A stretch of DNA of 64,000 nt from Alphaproteobacteria bacterium UBA998 (GCA_002291925.1 DBAY01000030.1:13425-77424), one strand, 5' to 3'; positions 24,222-34,009 are shown, counted from the stretch's first letter. Translations and numbers: made by a program. The notes: a model not told the origin generated them from the sequence alone.

Positions 24222-26879
24222 TCAGGCGGCCAGCAACTGTCGGATTCTGGCGAGCGCCGCTTCGCCCTTAGTGCCGTCCGGGCCGCCGCCTTGGGCCATC
24301 TCTGGCTTGCCGCCGCCGCCCTGGCCGCCAAGTTCCGGCACGGCCTGCTTCACCAGATCCGCCGCGTTGATGCGGGGCGTGAGGTTCTTGCTCACCGCGA
24401 TGACAATGGAGCCTTTGCCCTCGAATTCGGACGTGATGGCGACGACACCGTTCTGCAGCGGCTTCAGGAAGCCTTCCGCGATACCGCGCAGTTCCTTTGG
24501 CGGCAGTTCGGCGTAATGCTTGCCGATGAACTGGACATCTCCTAATTGCTCGGGCTTCACCTCGCCGTCGCTGCCGCCACTGAGGGCAAGCTTCTTCTTG
24601 GCGTCGGCGAGCTCCTTCTCCAGCTTTTTGCGGTCGCTCTGCAGCGCCTCGACGCGGGCAGCAATTTCCGCTGGGCCAACCTTGAGCAGTTCAGCGAGCG
24701 ACTGCACCTGCATTTCCTGCTGGTTTAGGTAGTTGTAAGCCCCGTCGCGGGTGACGGCCTCGATACGGCGCACCCCGGCGGCGATGGCGGCTTCGGAGAC
24801 GATCTTGAACAGGCCGATATCGCCCGTGCGCTCCACATGCGTGCCGCCGCAGAGTTCAACCGAATAATGGCCGCCTTCGTCATCGACGCCCATGCTGAGT
24901 ACGCGCACTTCGTCGCCGTACTTCTCGCCAAAGAGTGCCATGGCCCCGGCGGCGATGGCGTCTTGCGGGCGCATCAGTTTGATGCTGACGTCGCGATTCT
25001 GCCAGACATACTGGTTTACTTCCGCTTCGATGACTTGCAACTCCTCCGGGGTGAGTGCCTTAGGATGGCTGAAGTCGAAGCGCAGGCGCTCTGGGGCTAC
25101 TTGCGAGCCCTTTTGCGTGACATGCTCGCCGAGATGCTTGCGCAGGGCAGCATGCAGCAGGTGTGTGGCGGAGTGGTTGGCACGGATTTGCGAGCGACGC
25201 TTGGCGTCGATGGCCAGCTCCACATGGTCGCCCACTTTAAGCGTCGCGAGCAGCTTGGCTTGATGCGCGAACAGATCGGGCAGGGGCTTAGAGGTATCCT
25301 CCACCGCCGCGATGACCGTTTTGCCGAGGCTGATAGTCCCGGTGTCGCCTACTTGCCCGCCGGACTCACCATAAAACGGCGTCTGATTGGTGATGATGGC
25401 CACTTTGTCCCCAGCGACGGCTTCGTTCACTTCGGCTCCGTCTTTCACGATGGCCAGCACCTGCGCGCTGGCGGTGTCGGACATATAGCCGAGGAATTCG
25501 GTGGCGGGGACGCGTTCGCGCATGGCGTACCACAGCTCGGCAGTGGCTTTCTCGCCGGAGCCCTTCCACGCGGCGCGGGCGCGGGCGCGTTGTTCCTCCA
25601 TGGAAGCTTGGAAGCCGTCGAGATCAACGGTCATGTCGTCACTGCGCAGGATGTCCTGCGTCAGGTCGAGCGGGAAGCCATAGGTGTCGTAGAGTTTGAA
25701 GGCGGCGTCGCCGGGCAGCGTGCCGCCAGTGCTGACCTTGGCGCGCTCTTCACCGAGCAGCTTCAGGCCGCGATCAAGCATGTCACGGAAGCGCTCTTCT
25801 TCCTGACGCAGCGTTTCGGTGATGAGCGCCTGTGCGCGGGTGAGTTCCGGATAGGCCGCGCCCATCTCGCTCACCAGCGCGGGTACGAGCTGGTACATCA
25901 GCGGCTTGCGCGCGCCGAGCAGGTGGATGTGGCGCATGGCGCGACGCATGATGCGGCGCAGCACATAGCCACGGCCTTCGTTGGAGGGCAGCACGCCATC
26001 GGCAATCAGGAAGCAGCTGGAGCGCAGGTGATCGGCCACCACCTTGTGCGAAGGCTTGTGCTTGCCTTCCGCGGGGGTGCCAGTGAGTTGCTCAGAGGCG
26101 CGGATGAGCGCCTTGAAGAGGTCGATGTCGTAATTGTCATGCACGCCCTGCAGGACAGCGGTGAGGCGCTCGAGGCCCATGCCGGTGTCGATGGAGGGTT
26201 TGGGTAGGTCGATGCGTGTGTCGGCATCCACCTGCTCATACTGCATGAAGACGAGGTTCCAGATCTCGATGAAGCGGTCGCCGAACCGGTCGGAGCCGTC
26301 GGCATTCAGTGACCAGCTTCCCTCGGCGGCGCCCTCTCCGTGGTCATAGAATATTTCGGAGCACGGGCCGCAGGGGCCGGTGTCGCCCATTGCCCAGAAA
26401 TTGTCTTTCGTGGGGATGCGCAGGATGCGCGCATCATCGCAACCGGTGATTTTCTTCCATAAGGAGAAGGCTTCATCATCGGTGTGGTAGACGGTGAAGG
26501 AGAGCTTCTCTTTTGGAATGCCATACACTTTGGTGAGCAGTTCCCACGCGGCGAGGATGGCGCCTTCCTTGAAATAGTCGCCAAACGAGAAGTTGCCGAG
26601 CATCTCGAAAAAGGTGTGGTGGCGCGCGGTGTAGCCGACATTGTCGAGGTCGTTATGCTTGCCGCCAGCGCGGACACATTTCTGCGAAGTGGTGGCACGC
26701 GGCGGGGTGGGCGCGCGCTCGACGCCGGTGAAAATGTTCTTGAACTGGTTCATGCCCGCGTTGGCGAACATGAGCGTTGGATCATTGTGCGGAATGAGCG
26801 GCGAAGAGGGCAGGACTTTATGGTCCTTTCCCTCGAAAAACCGCAGGAATTCCTGACGTGCGTCGTTGGTCGTAATCAT
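24222..26879 (-). CDS. alaS: alanine--tRNA ligase
   Basis: Class II synthetase with editing, 885 residues. N-terminal catalytic domain (FFEGKDHKVLPSSPLIP, MFANAGMNQFKNIFTG), the editing domain with its zinc/His motif HSATHLLHAALRKHLG and the distal CGGTHVERTGDIG, and the C-terminal DHHA1 region (about 740-885). ATG 26877-26879. The order alaS-recA-cckA on one strand is a conserved alphaproteobacterial neighbourhood. Confidence 0.96.
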   Translation of the reverse strand: MITTNDARQEFLRFFEGKDHKVLPSSPLIPHNDPTLMFANAGMNQFKNIFTGVERAPTPPRATTSQKCVRAGGKHNDLDNVGYTARHHTFFEMLGNFSFGDYFKEGAILAAWELLTKVYGIPKEKLSFTVYHTDDEAFSLWKKITGCDDARILRIPTKDNFWAMGDTGPCGPCSEIFYDHGEGAAEGSWSLNADGSDRFGDRFIEIWNLVFMQYEQVDADTRIDLPKPSIDTGMGLERLTAVLQGVHDNYDIDLFKALIRASEQLTGTPAEGKHKPSHKVVADHLRSSCFLIADGVLPSNEGRGYVLRRIMRRAMRHIHLLGARKPLMYQLVPALVSEMGAAYPELTRAQALITETLRQEEERFRDMLDRGLKLLGEERAKVSTGGTLPGDAAFKLYDTYGFPLDLTQDILRSDDMTVDLDGFQASMEEQRARARAAWKGSGEKATAELWYAMRERVPATEFLGYMSDTASAQVLAIVKDGAEVNEAVAGDKVAIITNQTPFYGESGGQVGDTGTISLGKTVIAAVEDTSKPLPDLFAHQAKLLATLKVGDHVELAIDAKRRSQIRANHSATHLLHAALRKHLGEHVTQKGSQVAPERLRFDFSHPKALTPEELQVIEAEVNQYVWQNRDVSIKLMRPQDAIAAGAMALFGEKYGDEVRVLSMGVDDEGGHYSVELCGGTHVERTGDIGLFKIVSEAAIAAGVRRIEAVTRDGAYNYLNQQEMQVQSLAELLKVGPAEIAARVEALQSDRKKLEKELADAKKKLALSGGSDGEVKPEQLGDVQFIGKHYAELPPKELRGIAEGFLKPLQNGVVAITSEFEGKGSIVIAVSKNLTPRINAADLVKQAVPELGGQGGGGKPEMAQGGGPDGTKGEAALARIRQLLAA

Positions 26880-26937
26880 GGGGCAAGAAATAAAGGATTA
26901 TGCCGTAGGTGGCAATGCGCAAAACGTTTTCAGTCTT

Positions 26938-27003
26938 GTCATTCCCGCGAAAGCGGGAATCCAGAGGCAAGGAAACAGAGATTCCCGCTTTTGCGGGAAT
27001 GAC
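26938..27003. repeat. palindromic repeat (ATTCCCGCGAAAGCGGGAAT family)
   Basis: Two facing hairpins, ATTCCCGCGAAAGCGGGAAT and ATTCCCGCTTTTGCGGGAAT, with ends GTCATTCC...GGAATGAC. Lies in the recA-alaS gap. Confidence 0.85.
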
Positions 27004-27017
27004 AAAAAAGAAAGGAA

Positions 27018-27053
27018 AAAAGAAGGGGCCAGGATGCCCCAGCCCCTTCTTTT
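27018..27053 (-). terminator. recA rho-independent terminator
   Basis: Read on the minus strand: AAAAGAAGGGGC stem, 12-base loop, GCCCCTTCTTTT, continuing into T residues. Stem 12 bp. It lies 18 bases after the recA stop and before the repeat, so recA and alaS are probably separate transcripts. Confidence 0.85.
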
Positions 27054-27070
27054 TCGAAAGCTTGTGCGTG

Positions 27071-28102
27071 TTACGCCACCTCTTCCATTTCTTCCGTCGG
27101 CGAGCCTTGCAAGGCCTCGCTGACCTGCCCGGCCTGCGCGCGGATGGTGGCTTCGATTTCGTCGGCCATTTCCGGGTGCTCTTTCAGGAAGGTGCGGGTG
27201 TTTTCCTTACCTTGCCCGATGCGAGTATCCTTGTAGGAGAACCACGCGCCGGACTTCTCGATGATGCCAGCTTTCACGCCGAGATCGATCAGTTCGCCCA
27301 TCTTCGAGATGCCTTCGCCGTACATGATGTCGAAATCGACGACGCGGAAGGGCGGGGCAACCTTGTTCTTCACCACTTTCACGCGGGTCTGGTTGCCGAC
27401 CACTTCTTCCTTGTCCTTGAGGGCGCCGATGCGGCGGATGTCGAGGCGCACGGAAGCGTAGAACTTAAGCGCGTTACCGCCGGTCGTCGTCTCCGGGTTG
27501 CCGAACATGACGCCGATTTTCTGGCGGATCTGGTTGATGAAGATCACCGTGCAGTTGGTGCGCGAGATGGAGGCGGTGAGCTTGCGCAGCGCCTGGGACA
27601 TCAGGCGGGCTTGCAGGCCCATGTGGGCGTCGCCCATTTCACCTTCCAGTTCGGCGCGCGGCACGAGGGCGGCCACCGAGTCGATCACGACGAGGTCAAC
27701 GGCCCCGGAGCGCACCAGCGTGTCGGCGATTTCCAGTGCCTGTTCGCCGGTATCCGGCTGGGAGATAAGAAGGTCTTCGATGTTCACGCCCAGCTTGCGC
27801 GCATAGACGGGATCGAGCGCGTGCTCGGCGTCAATGAAGGCGCAGGTGCCGCCTTTTTTCTGGCACTCGGCGGTGATTTGCAGGGTGAGGGTGGTTTTAC
27901 CGGAGCTTTCCGGGCCGTAGATTTCAATGACGCGGCCCTTGGGCACGCCGCCCACACCCAGCGCGATATCCAGTCCCAGCGAGCCGGTGGAGATGACTTC
28001 CACCTGCAGGGCGTCCTTCTGGCCCAGCTTCATGATGGAGCCTTTGCCGAAGGTTTTTTCAATCTGGCTGAGGGCCGTGTCGAGGGCTTTCTGCTTATCC
28101 AT
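27071..28102 (-). CDS. recA: recombinase RecA
   Basis: Homologous recombination and SOS co-protease, 343 residues from ATG 28100-28102. Starts MDKQKALDTALSQIEKTFGK; Walker A is GPESSGKTT, Walker B ends VVIDSVAALVP, and the L2 region TALKFYASVRLDIRR-like segment (here GGNALKFYASVRLD) is normal. An upstream in-frame TTG gives a seven-residue extension that is not family-like. I see no canonical alphaproteobacterial LexA box (GTTC or GAAC direct repeat with a 7-base gap) upstream. Confidence 0.97.
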   Translation of the reverse strand: MDKQKALDTALSQIEKTFGKGSIMKLGQKDALQVEVISTGSLGLDIALGVGGVPKGRVIEIYGPESSGKTTLTLQITAECQKKGGTCAFIDAEHALDPVYARKLGVNIEDLLISQPDTGEQALEIADTLVRSGAVDLVVIDSVAALVPRAELEGEMGDAHMGLQARLMSQALRKLTASISRTNCTVIFINQIRQKIGVMFGNPETTTGGNALKFYASVRLDIRRIGALKDKEEVVGNQTRVKVVKNKVAPPFRVVDFDIMYGEGISKMGELIDLGVKAGIIEKSGAWFSYKDTRIGQGKENTRTFLKEHPEMADEIEATIRAQAGQVSEALQGSPTEEMEEVA

Positions 28103-28137
28103 TTTTCGTTCCGATCCACACAAAAGTTAGTGCTTTA

Positions 28138-28166
28138 GATATAGGGTTCCAAGCGCCGGAAAACAA
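28138..28166 (-). promoter_or_regulatory. recA promoter
   Basis: Minus strand: TTGTTT (28166-28161), 17-base spacer, TATATC (28143-28138), about 36 bases before the ATG. A single GAAC half-site lies just before the -10 without a correctly spaced partner. Confidence 0.5.
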
Positions 28167-28202
28167 GCGAATTAGGACGTTTTCCTATGGCTCTTTACAC
28201 CA

Positions 28203-29807
28203 TTATTTCTGCGTGATTTCCTTCACCTTGCTCGCCAGCTGCTTCAGGGTGAAGGGCTTGGGCAGGAAGTTGAACTCGCGCTTGGTGCCGTAGGTGTCGA
28301 TGAAGGCGTCCTCGGCGTAGCCGGAGATGAAGACAACCTTGATGTTTTTCATGCGCTCCGGGTATTTCTCATAGAGCGTTTCAATCATGGTCGGGCCGTT
28401 CATGCCGGGCATGACCACGTCGGTGATAATGACCTCGATCTCCTGTGTGGCCTGCTCGAAGACTTCCACCGCCGTTTCGCCGCAATCGGCTTCCAAGATG
28501 TCATAGCCCTTGTTGCGGAGGGCTCGGGCGGCGAAGGAGCGCACGGGGGTCTCGTCTTCCACCAGCAGGATGGTGGCGGCGCCGGTGAGGTCGGAGGGGG
28601 CGGCCTTTTCCTCGGCTTCCTCCTGCACCTTGGCGGCGACTTCTTTCTCGGACATACGGGGGAAGAAGAGGGTGAAGGTGGTGCCCTCATTCTCGCGGGA
28701 TTTTACGTAAAGATAGCCGCCCGTCTGCTTGACGATGCCGTACACGGTGGACAGACCAAGTCCCGTGCCGTGGCCGACTTCCTTGGTGGAGAAGAACGGC
28801 TCGAAGATTTTTTCCATCAGGCTGCGCGGGATGCCGTGACCGGTGTCGATGATGTCCACCTGCACATACTCCCCCGCATCGATGACATCTTCCTGGGAAG
28901 GCGGAATCATCTCCGGGTCGAGGGAGTAGGCGCCGAGGATCTGCGCATTGCTAGAGCGGATGGTGAGGGAGCCGCCTTTTTTCATGGCATCGCGCGCGTT
29001 CACCGCGAGGTTGATGATAACCTGCTCCAACTGGCCCTGGTCGGCCTTGATGGTCCATACCTCGCGGCCATGGATCATCTTCAGCTCGATGTTCTCGCCG
29101 ATGAGACGGCGGATCAAGTTAGAGAGTTCTGCCAGAAGTTCGGTGAGATCGAGCGGCTTGGGCTGCAAGGTCTGTCGGCGCGAGAAGGCGAGCAGCTGCC
29201 GCACGAGATTGGCGGCGCGGTTGGCGTTCTGTTTGATCTGCATGATGTCCGCGAAGGACGGATCACCCGCCGGGTGACGCATCAGCAGCAGGTCGCAGAA
29301 GCCAATCATTGCGGTGAGCAGGTTGTTGAAGTCATGCGCCACGCCGCCGGCGAGCTGGCCGACGGCTTGCATTTTCTGCGAATGGGCGAAGCGCATCTCG
29401 AGGTTTTTTTGCTCAGTAGTATCGATGAGGTGGGCGATAATGGCGGGCTCGCCATCTGGCCCGTGCGACATATGGCTAAGGAACAGCGCCACGGTGATGG
29501 CGACGCCATCCGGCAGGGCGAATTCAAGCGCCACCGGATCCGCCGAGACTTCGCCCGCCAGCGTTTTTTGCAGTAGCCCTTTGAATTTATGGCGCGGCTC
29601 GGCATCCTGAATAAGGTCTGCCAGCTTGACTTCTTGCTCGTCGGAGAAACTGTTGCGCACCAACTCCTTGAAGGAGCGGTTGCTTTCCACGATCACGCCC
29701 TGGCCATTCAGGCGGGCGATGGCAATGGGCGAGCCTTCAATGAATTCAGTCAGGCGGGACGCATCGTCTTCCTGCGAATCACCGGTCTTTTTCTTGAGCC
29801 AAAGCAT
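28203..29807 (-). CDS. cckA: CckA-type hybrid histidine kinase, soluble PAS-kinase-receiver part
   Basis: Kinase/phosphatase of the CckA-ChpT-CtrA phosphorelay, judged by position beside recA and by sequence. 534 residues: PAS domain (about 18-135), HisKA with His 158 in QLAGGVAHDFNNLLTAMIGF, ATPase domain with DTGHGIP and GTGLGLSTVYGIVKQTGGY, then a C-terminal receiver whose phospho-acceptor is Asp 463 in ITDVVMPGMNG. The family normally has two N-terminal membrane helices in the same polypeptide; none is present here. The gene 29 bases upstream supplies helices and PAS-like domains, so CckA seems split in two. An in-frame TGA precedes the ATG, so no longer start is possible. Confidence 0.88.
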   Translation of the reverse strand: MLWLKKKTGDSQEDDASRLTEFIEGSPIAIARLNGQGVIVESNRSFKELVRNSFSDEQEVKLADLIQDAEPRHKFKGLLQKTLAGEVSADPVALEFALPDGVAITVALFLSHMSHGPDGEPAIIAHLIDTTEQKNLEMRFAHSQKMQAVGQLAGGVAHDFNNLLTAMIGFCDLLLMRHPAGDPSFADIMQIKQNANRAANLVRQLLAFSRRQTLQPKPLDLTELLAELSNLIRRLIGENIELKMIHGREVWTIKADQGQLEQVIINLAVNARDAMKKGGSLTIRSSNAQILGAYSLDPEMIPPSQEDVIDAGEYVQVDIIDTGHGIPRSLMEKIFEPFFSTKEVGHGTGLGLSTVYGIVKQTGGYLYVKSRENEGTTFTLFFPRMSEKEVAAKVQEEAEEKAAPSDLTGAATILLVEDETPVRSFAARALRNKGYDILEADCGETAVEVFEQATQEIEVIITDVVMPGMNGPTMIETLYEKYPERMKNIKVVFISGYAEDAFIDTYGTKREFNFLPKPFTLKQLASKVKEITQK

Positions 29808-29836
29808 GATGGATACAGTAAGATATGCGCGTCAAT

Positions 29837-30808
29837 CTAGCCCATGCGCTGAACAAGGCCAACCGCTCCAATAATCTTATTGTCTTCGATCACTGGATTC
29901 TGGAACACATTAACCCGGATAGCAGGCCCCTCACTTCCAATGAGGTCTAATGTACCATCAAATGTTTGTGGTTTCTGATTGGCAAAAAGGGCATCAGGGC
30001 GGGAAACAAGTTTGGCAATATGCGATGTATTCTGGATGTATTCTTCTGCCGTTCGGTAACCGAGCATTTGGGCAAACTCGGGATTACAGTAAGTAACATT
30101 TCCTGAATCATCCATCATGTAGGCTGAACTGGGAAGTGCATCCAACATAGCCTGGGAAGGAATGCCGGACACCATGGGCCCCATATTCACATCGCTGGCG
30201 TTGCGCATTTCTACATAAGGGCGCGCCTGTATCATAAAGAATCCCTTCGGTCTAGGTAGGGGGCTCATGTAAAGCATGTATTTGTCATACTTGCCCTCGC
30301 CACGAGCCACTTCCACCATAATCTGTTCAAAATCATAGTTTCGTATGGCGTTGAAAAAACGCTCCTTCGCGCGCGCATCCATCCGCAAATTCTCGGTTAG
30401 GTAATCGAGTACCTTGTCATCGATGGCGCGCACTTCCGGAAACATGTTCCTGAAGCCATGATCCACATAAACAATACTGCCATTACGCTGCATGATGATG
30501 GTAAAATCCACTCGTAGGTTAAGCGCCGAAGTGAAAAGCGCGTTCTGGAATTCTACTTCCATGATAAGATCAAGGCTTTTTTGTATACTGTAGAGTGCGT
30601 GAAGGATGAGTGTGCTCAGGGCTACGGTGAGCAGAATAACCAGAACAATATCCTTGTTATGGTAATTTCGTACAAAGATATATGTGACGAGAGCAATTAA
30701 AAGAAGAAAGTAGATGACGAAAGCCTTCAGCACCCCGCCGTGGCGCTTGCGGCGGATGAAATCAGCGGTGCCGGGATGTTGGTTTGAAAGATCGGAATAT
30801 CGAAACAT
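29837..30808 (-). CDS. membrane-anchored tandem-PAS protein, probable N-terminal half of CckA
   Basis: 323 residues: two membrane helices (about 27-47 and 53-73) with a very short periplasmic turn, then two PAS-like domains (about 95-200 and 215-320; LDALPSSAYMMDDSGNVTYC marks the second). No kinase, cyclase or other output domain. It ends 29 bases before the soluble CckA-like kinase, in a different frame, with stops in both frames between. Together the two would give about 857 residues in the order TM-TM-PAS-PAS-PAS-kinase-receiver, like full-length CckA proteins. Likely acts as the sensor partner of the kinase; unproven. Confidence 0.7.
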   Translation of the reverse strand: MFRYSDLSNQHPGTADFIRRKRHGGVLKAFVIYFLLLIALVTYIFVRNYHNKDIVLVILLTVALSTLILHALYSIQKSLDLIMEVEFQNALFTSALNLRVDFTIIMQRNGSIVYVDHGFRNMFPEVRAIDDKVLDYLTENLRMDARAKERFFNAIRNYDFEQIMVEVARGEGKYDKYMLYMSPLPRPKGFFMIQARPYVEMRNASDVNMGPMVSGIPSQAMLDALPSSAYMMDDSGNVTYCNPEFAQMLGYRTAEEYIQNTSHIAKLVSRPDALFANQKPQTFDGTLDLIGSEGPAIRVNVFQNPVIEDNKIIGAVGLVQRMG

Positions 30809-30829
30809 GGAAATTATCAGAGTAATTTT

Positions 30830-31786
30830 TTAATTTTCTATCGGCCCTTGCGGGTTCAGGCAGCCTGCAAATGCAGCCCCCATTCTGAACAGCAAGGAAA
30901 GGTACAGATTACCATCAAGCGGTAAATCCTGCCCAAGAGGATCAATGGTAATTAGGGGCTTCCTGAATTTCTGCGCAATCATTTGGGCATCACGGCCCTT
31001 GCTTTCCGTATCGCGTACCAGACAGGAAGTTTCCGGTTTTGCCGCTTCCGCCAGAATAAACTCGCGCTTGGCGGGATCAGACTGATCAACCACACTATCG
31101 CCGATGGTGCCAGTCTGGCGCAGACCGAAGGCGCGGTTGTAATACTGGTACCCATCGTGCGATGAGAGGTATCCCCGCCCTTCAGCGGCCATGAACTGCT
31201 GGCGCAGCTGGCCCACCGTATAACTAAGCTGCTGCTGAAACCGTTCGAGGTTGGCGTCCAACTCGGCCTGTCGATCCGGGAGGGCCTGCACCAGCTGGTC
31301 ATGCACCTGCCGGGCGATGGCGAGGCCATTCTCCGGACTGAGCCAGATATGAAAATCGCGCGGATTCTCCTCCCCGGTCAGCTGCTGCGGGGTTTTCGGG
31401 GCGGTGCGCCAGTCGAAGTTCGGGTTGGCATTGAGAATCTGGCGGGAGAGAACAGTGACGCCCGGCGCTTTCGAGGCCTCTAGGACGGGGCGGCGACCGC
31501 CATAAGATTCCAGCGGACGGTCGAGGAATTGCTCGAACTGGCGGTCCACCATCAGGATGGCATCCGCCTGAGTAATTTTCAGAATATGTGAGGGACGCGA
31601 TGGTGCATCATGCGGCGAGACGGCGGTATCCAGAATCAATGACACCTCGGCCGTATCCCCCGCCACGGCACGCGCAATGCCGTAAAGCGGGCGGATAGAG
31701 GTCGCCAGCGTGTAAGCACCGGCCGACACCGAATGCAGGCTTCCCAGGCAGAAAAGTATCACGGCAGAAGCAAAGCGGATGGTCAT
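30830..31786 (-). CDS. zinc ABC transporter substrate-binding protein (ZnuA-like)
   Basis: Periplasmic cluster A-I metal-binding protein, 318 residues with a signal peptide (about 1-23). Three metal-ligand histidines are in the expected places: SPHDA (His 59), DFHIWLSPEN (His 146) and SSHDGYQYY (His 210), with a late Asp in TIDPLGQD. The His-rich flexible loop of many ZnuA proteins is absent. No znuB or znuC is adjacent, so it must work with a permease encoded elsewhere or act on its own. It lies just upstream of the CckA genes on the same strand. Confidence 0.85.
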   Translation of the reverse strand: MTIRFASAVILFCLGSLHSVSAGAYTLATSIRPLYGIARAVAGDTAEVSLILDTAVSPHDAPSRPSHILKITQADAILMVDRQFEQFLDRPLESYGGRRPVLEASKAPGVTVLSRQILNANPNFDWRTAPKTPQQLTGEENPRDFHIWLSPENGLAIARQVHDQLVQALPDRQAELDANLERFQQQLSYTVGQLRQQFMAAEGRGYLSSHDGYQYYNRAFGLRQTGTIGDSVVDQSDPAKREFILAEAAKPETSCLVRDTESKGRDAQMIAQKFRKPLITIDPLGQDLPLDGNLYLSLLFRMGAAFAGCLNPQGPIEN

Positions 31787-31891
31787 GAACTTACTGACAT
31801 TTTTTCCTTTGCGTCAGGGGGATGGCCGTGCTCTATTGTGCAGCGCAACTTTCGCCCTATCTGGGATGAGTTATAGCGCTTAGAAAACACT

Positions 31892-32086
31892 ATGTCAGCA
31901 ATGATGCGTTTTTTGCCGCTTATCCCGTGTCTGTTATTTGTTCCGATGCTTGCTGCCTGTGGACAGAGTGCATCAGAGCCTAAACATAACTGGTCGAATT
32001 ACGAGCATTACGAAGATAACGACGCCGCCTACACCGCGCCGCAGGGGTTCGGGTTCTGTGCGGGTGAAATGGCGATCTGCGAATAG
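31892..32086 (+). CDS. small predicted lipoprotein, 64 residues
   Basis: Signal peptide with lipobox LAAC at about residue 23 (MMRFLPLIPCLLFVPMLAAC), then a polar, Tyr/Asn/Asp-rich stretch of about 40 residues with two further cysteines (GFCAGEMAICE) at the C-terminus. Ends three bases before the convergent slt stop. No family recognised. Confidence 0.6.
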   Translation: MSAMMRFLPLIPCLLFVPMLAACGQSASEPKHNWSNYEHYEDNDAAYTAPQGFGFCAGEMAICE

Positions 32087-32089
32087 GCG

Positions 32090-34009
32090 TTAGGGCAGCA
32101 GCGCGGCCTTGGCTGTCAGCGGATCGCGGCCCTGCGAGAGCAATGCACGGTAGATCTGATAATTTTCCAGCACACGCTGCACATAATTCCGTGTTTCTGA
32201 AAACGGGATACGTTCTATCCAGTCAATATTGCGCTCCGGGTCATTGCTGAGCGACCCATAGCGCTGCTGCCATTTGACCGGCCGGCCCGGACCCGCGTTA
32301 TACCCTGCGATGGCGGGAATTCTGGCGCCACCGAATTTATCGAGCAGGCTTTTCAGGTACAGGCTGCCGATCGTGAAGTTGAAATCCTGTTCATAAAGCC
32401 GCTCCGGCGTGAAGCGGAGGTCATTGCGGGCCGCGACCAGTCGTCCGGTGGAGGGCAGCACCTGCATCATGCCCCGCGCATCGGCGGCGCTGCGGGCCTT
32501 GGGATAGAACATGCTCTCCTGCCGCGCGATGGCATAGGCGAGGGCAGGCTCCACCGCGATCTGCGGCGGCGTCATGTCGAGCGGGAAGAGATAGTCCGGC
32601 AGGTAATAGCCCTTGTTGAGCGTTTCCTTGGCAGCGCGCACGCCATAATCGGCGCGGCCCGTCTTCCAGCCCGTATGCGCGGCAAACGCGGCCATCTTCG
32701 GTGTCTTGGCCGATTGCGCCAGATGCGTCAGGAACGGCAGGGCGAGGTTGTCTTTCTCCAGCCGGTTGAGGGACATCACTGCCTGCGCGAGGGAACTGCT
32801 CTTGTAGAGGCCCTGCCATTCGGCATCGGTCATGGTAGCGGCGGGCTGGGGCAGCACCAGCTTCTGCGTGCCGAAGAGTTCCTCAAAGGCTACTTGGCCG
32901 TAGAAGGTGGTGGGGTGCTGCGCGGCGCGTTGCAGCCATTCGCGCGCTTTCTTCGTATCCCCCGAGGCCTTGGCGGCACGCGCCACCCAGTAGGCCGCGC
33001 GCGATTTGCTGACCGGGAACTCCACTACATCATACATGCGCACGAAATCGCCCACGGCCGTGGCGGGCTGTTTCAGGTAAACCAGCTCGATCCACGCCTT
33101 CATCCAAAGCGCTTCGGAAAGTTCGATCTTGTCAGTTTGCCCGTGATGCCTGGCCAGTTCGAAGGCGCGTTTGATGTTGCCCTTGTCCAGCTCCTCGCGG
33201 ATCACGTAGCGGCGGTACGGCCACCATTTGGCGGCGTAAGGGGGCTTTTTCGGAGCAATGAGGAGCAGCTGCGTGACGCCGTCATAGAACTCCCTGTCGA
33301 AGCGGTACTTCATGCGCTCGAACATCAGGCCAGGGTCGTTCTTCAGGCGCGGTGGCAGCTTCATCAGCAGCGCGTCGAAATTGCCCTTGCGTTTCATCAG
33401 CGCGACACGGGTCTGGAACATCGCCTGCTCGTCTGGCGGCAGACGCAGCAGCATGCGCGCGGCGGCGCCCATCTGGCCTTCCCATAGCAACCGGTCCGTG
33501 CGCGCGACATGGTCAGCGGTGGTGAGGCTGCGCCCGTAATTCACCCGGAAGACGCGCTCATCCATCTCGCGGAAATCGGCGTGGATCCAAGCGCGGCGGA
33601 TGGCCTCCGCCGAGGGATGCCCTTGCGTGCGCCGCTCTTCCACATAGAAGCGCCCACGCTCGGTTTTGGGGGGATGGGCGGCGAACCAGCCATCCATCGC
33701 TTGCGGGTTTGCTCCGCTGTTGAGCAGCGCCAGTTCGGCGCGGATGAGCAGTTTTTCGTGCTGCGGCCAGTCGGGGCGGCGCTTCAGGAACGCTTCGTAC
33801 TCACGAAAATCGCTGACCTCGTCATTCTGCGTCAGCTCGTACCAGAGCGCGATGTCGCGCACGATGGGATCGCGCACGCGGCCGATGATTTCCTCCACCC
33901 GCGACCATTGGCCACGCTCCACGAAGGTGAGGGCATCTGTCTCCGGCGAAGCCCAGACGGGAGAAGAAAAAAGCAACAGAAAGCCAAGGAGAAGCGCTAG
34001 AAATGGCAT
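32090..34009 (-). CDS. slt: soluble lytic murein transglycosylase
   Basis: Periplasmic peptidoglycan-cleaving enzyme, 639 residues: signal peptide (1-20, ends VWA), a long alpha-superhelical U/L region, and a C-terminal SLT domain. The catalytic Glu is in YAIARQESMFYPKARSAADA, followed by RGMMQVLPSTG and IAGYNAGPGRPVKWQQRYG, and the typical ERIPFSETRNYVQRVLENY. Divergent from nnr, 64 bases apart. Confidence 0.93.
   Translation of the reverse strand: MPFLALLLGFLLLFSSPVWASPETDALTFVERGQWSRVEEIIGRVRDPIVRDIALWYELTQNDEVSDFREYEAFLKRRPDWPQHEKLLIRAELALLNSGANPQAMDGWFAAHPPKTERGRFYVEERRTQGHPSAEAIRRAWIHADFREMDERVFRVNYGRSLTTADHVARTDRLLWEGQMGAAARMLLRLPPDEQAMFQTRVALMKRKGNFDALLMKLPPRLKNDPGLMFERMKYRFDREFYDGVTQLLLIAPKKPPYAAKWWPYRRYVIREELDKGNIKRAFELARHHGQTDKIELSEALWMKAWIELVYLKQPATAVGDFVRMYDVVEFPVSKSRAAYWVARAAKASGDTKKAREWLQRAAQHPTTFYGQVAFEELFGTQKLVLPQPAATMTDAEWQGLYKSSSLAQAVMSLNRLEKDNLALPFLTHLAQSAKTPKMAAFAAHTGWKTGRADYGVRAAKETLNKGYYLPDYLFPLDMTPPQIAVEPALAYAIARQESMFYPKARSAADARGMMQVLPSTGRLVAARNDLRFTPERLYEQDFNFTIGSLYLKSLLDKFGGARIPAIAGYNAGPGRPVKWQQRYGSLSNDPERNIDWIERIPFSETRNYVQRVLENYQIYRALLSQGRDPLTAKAALLP

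Noticed and set aside
28103..28202. LexA/SOS box upstream of recA
   Set aside because: Only isolated GAAC/GTTC half-sites are present; none has the 7-base spacing of the alphaproteobacterial direct-repeat box.
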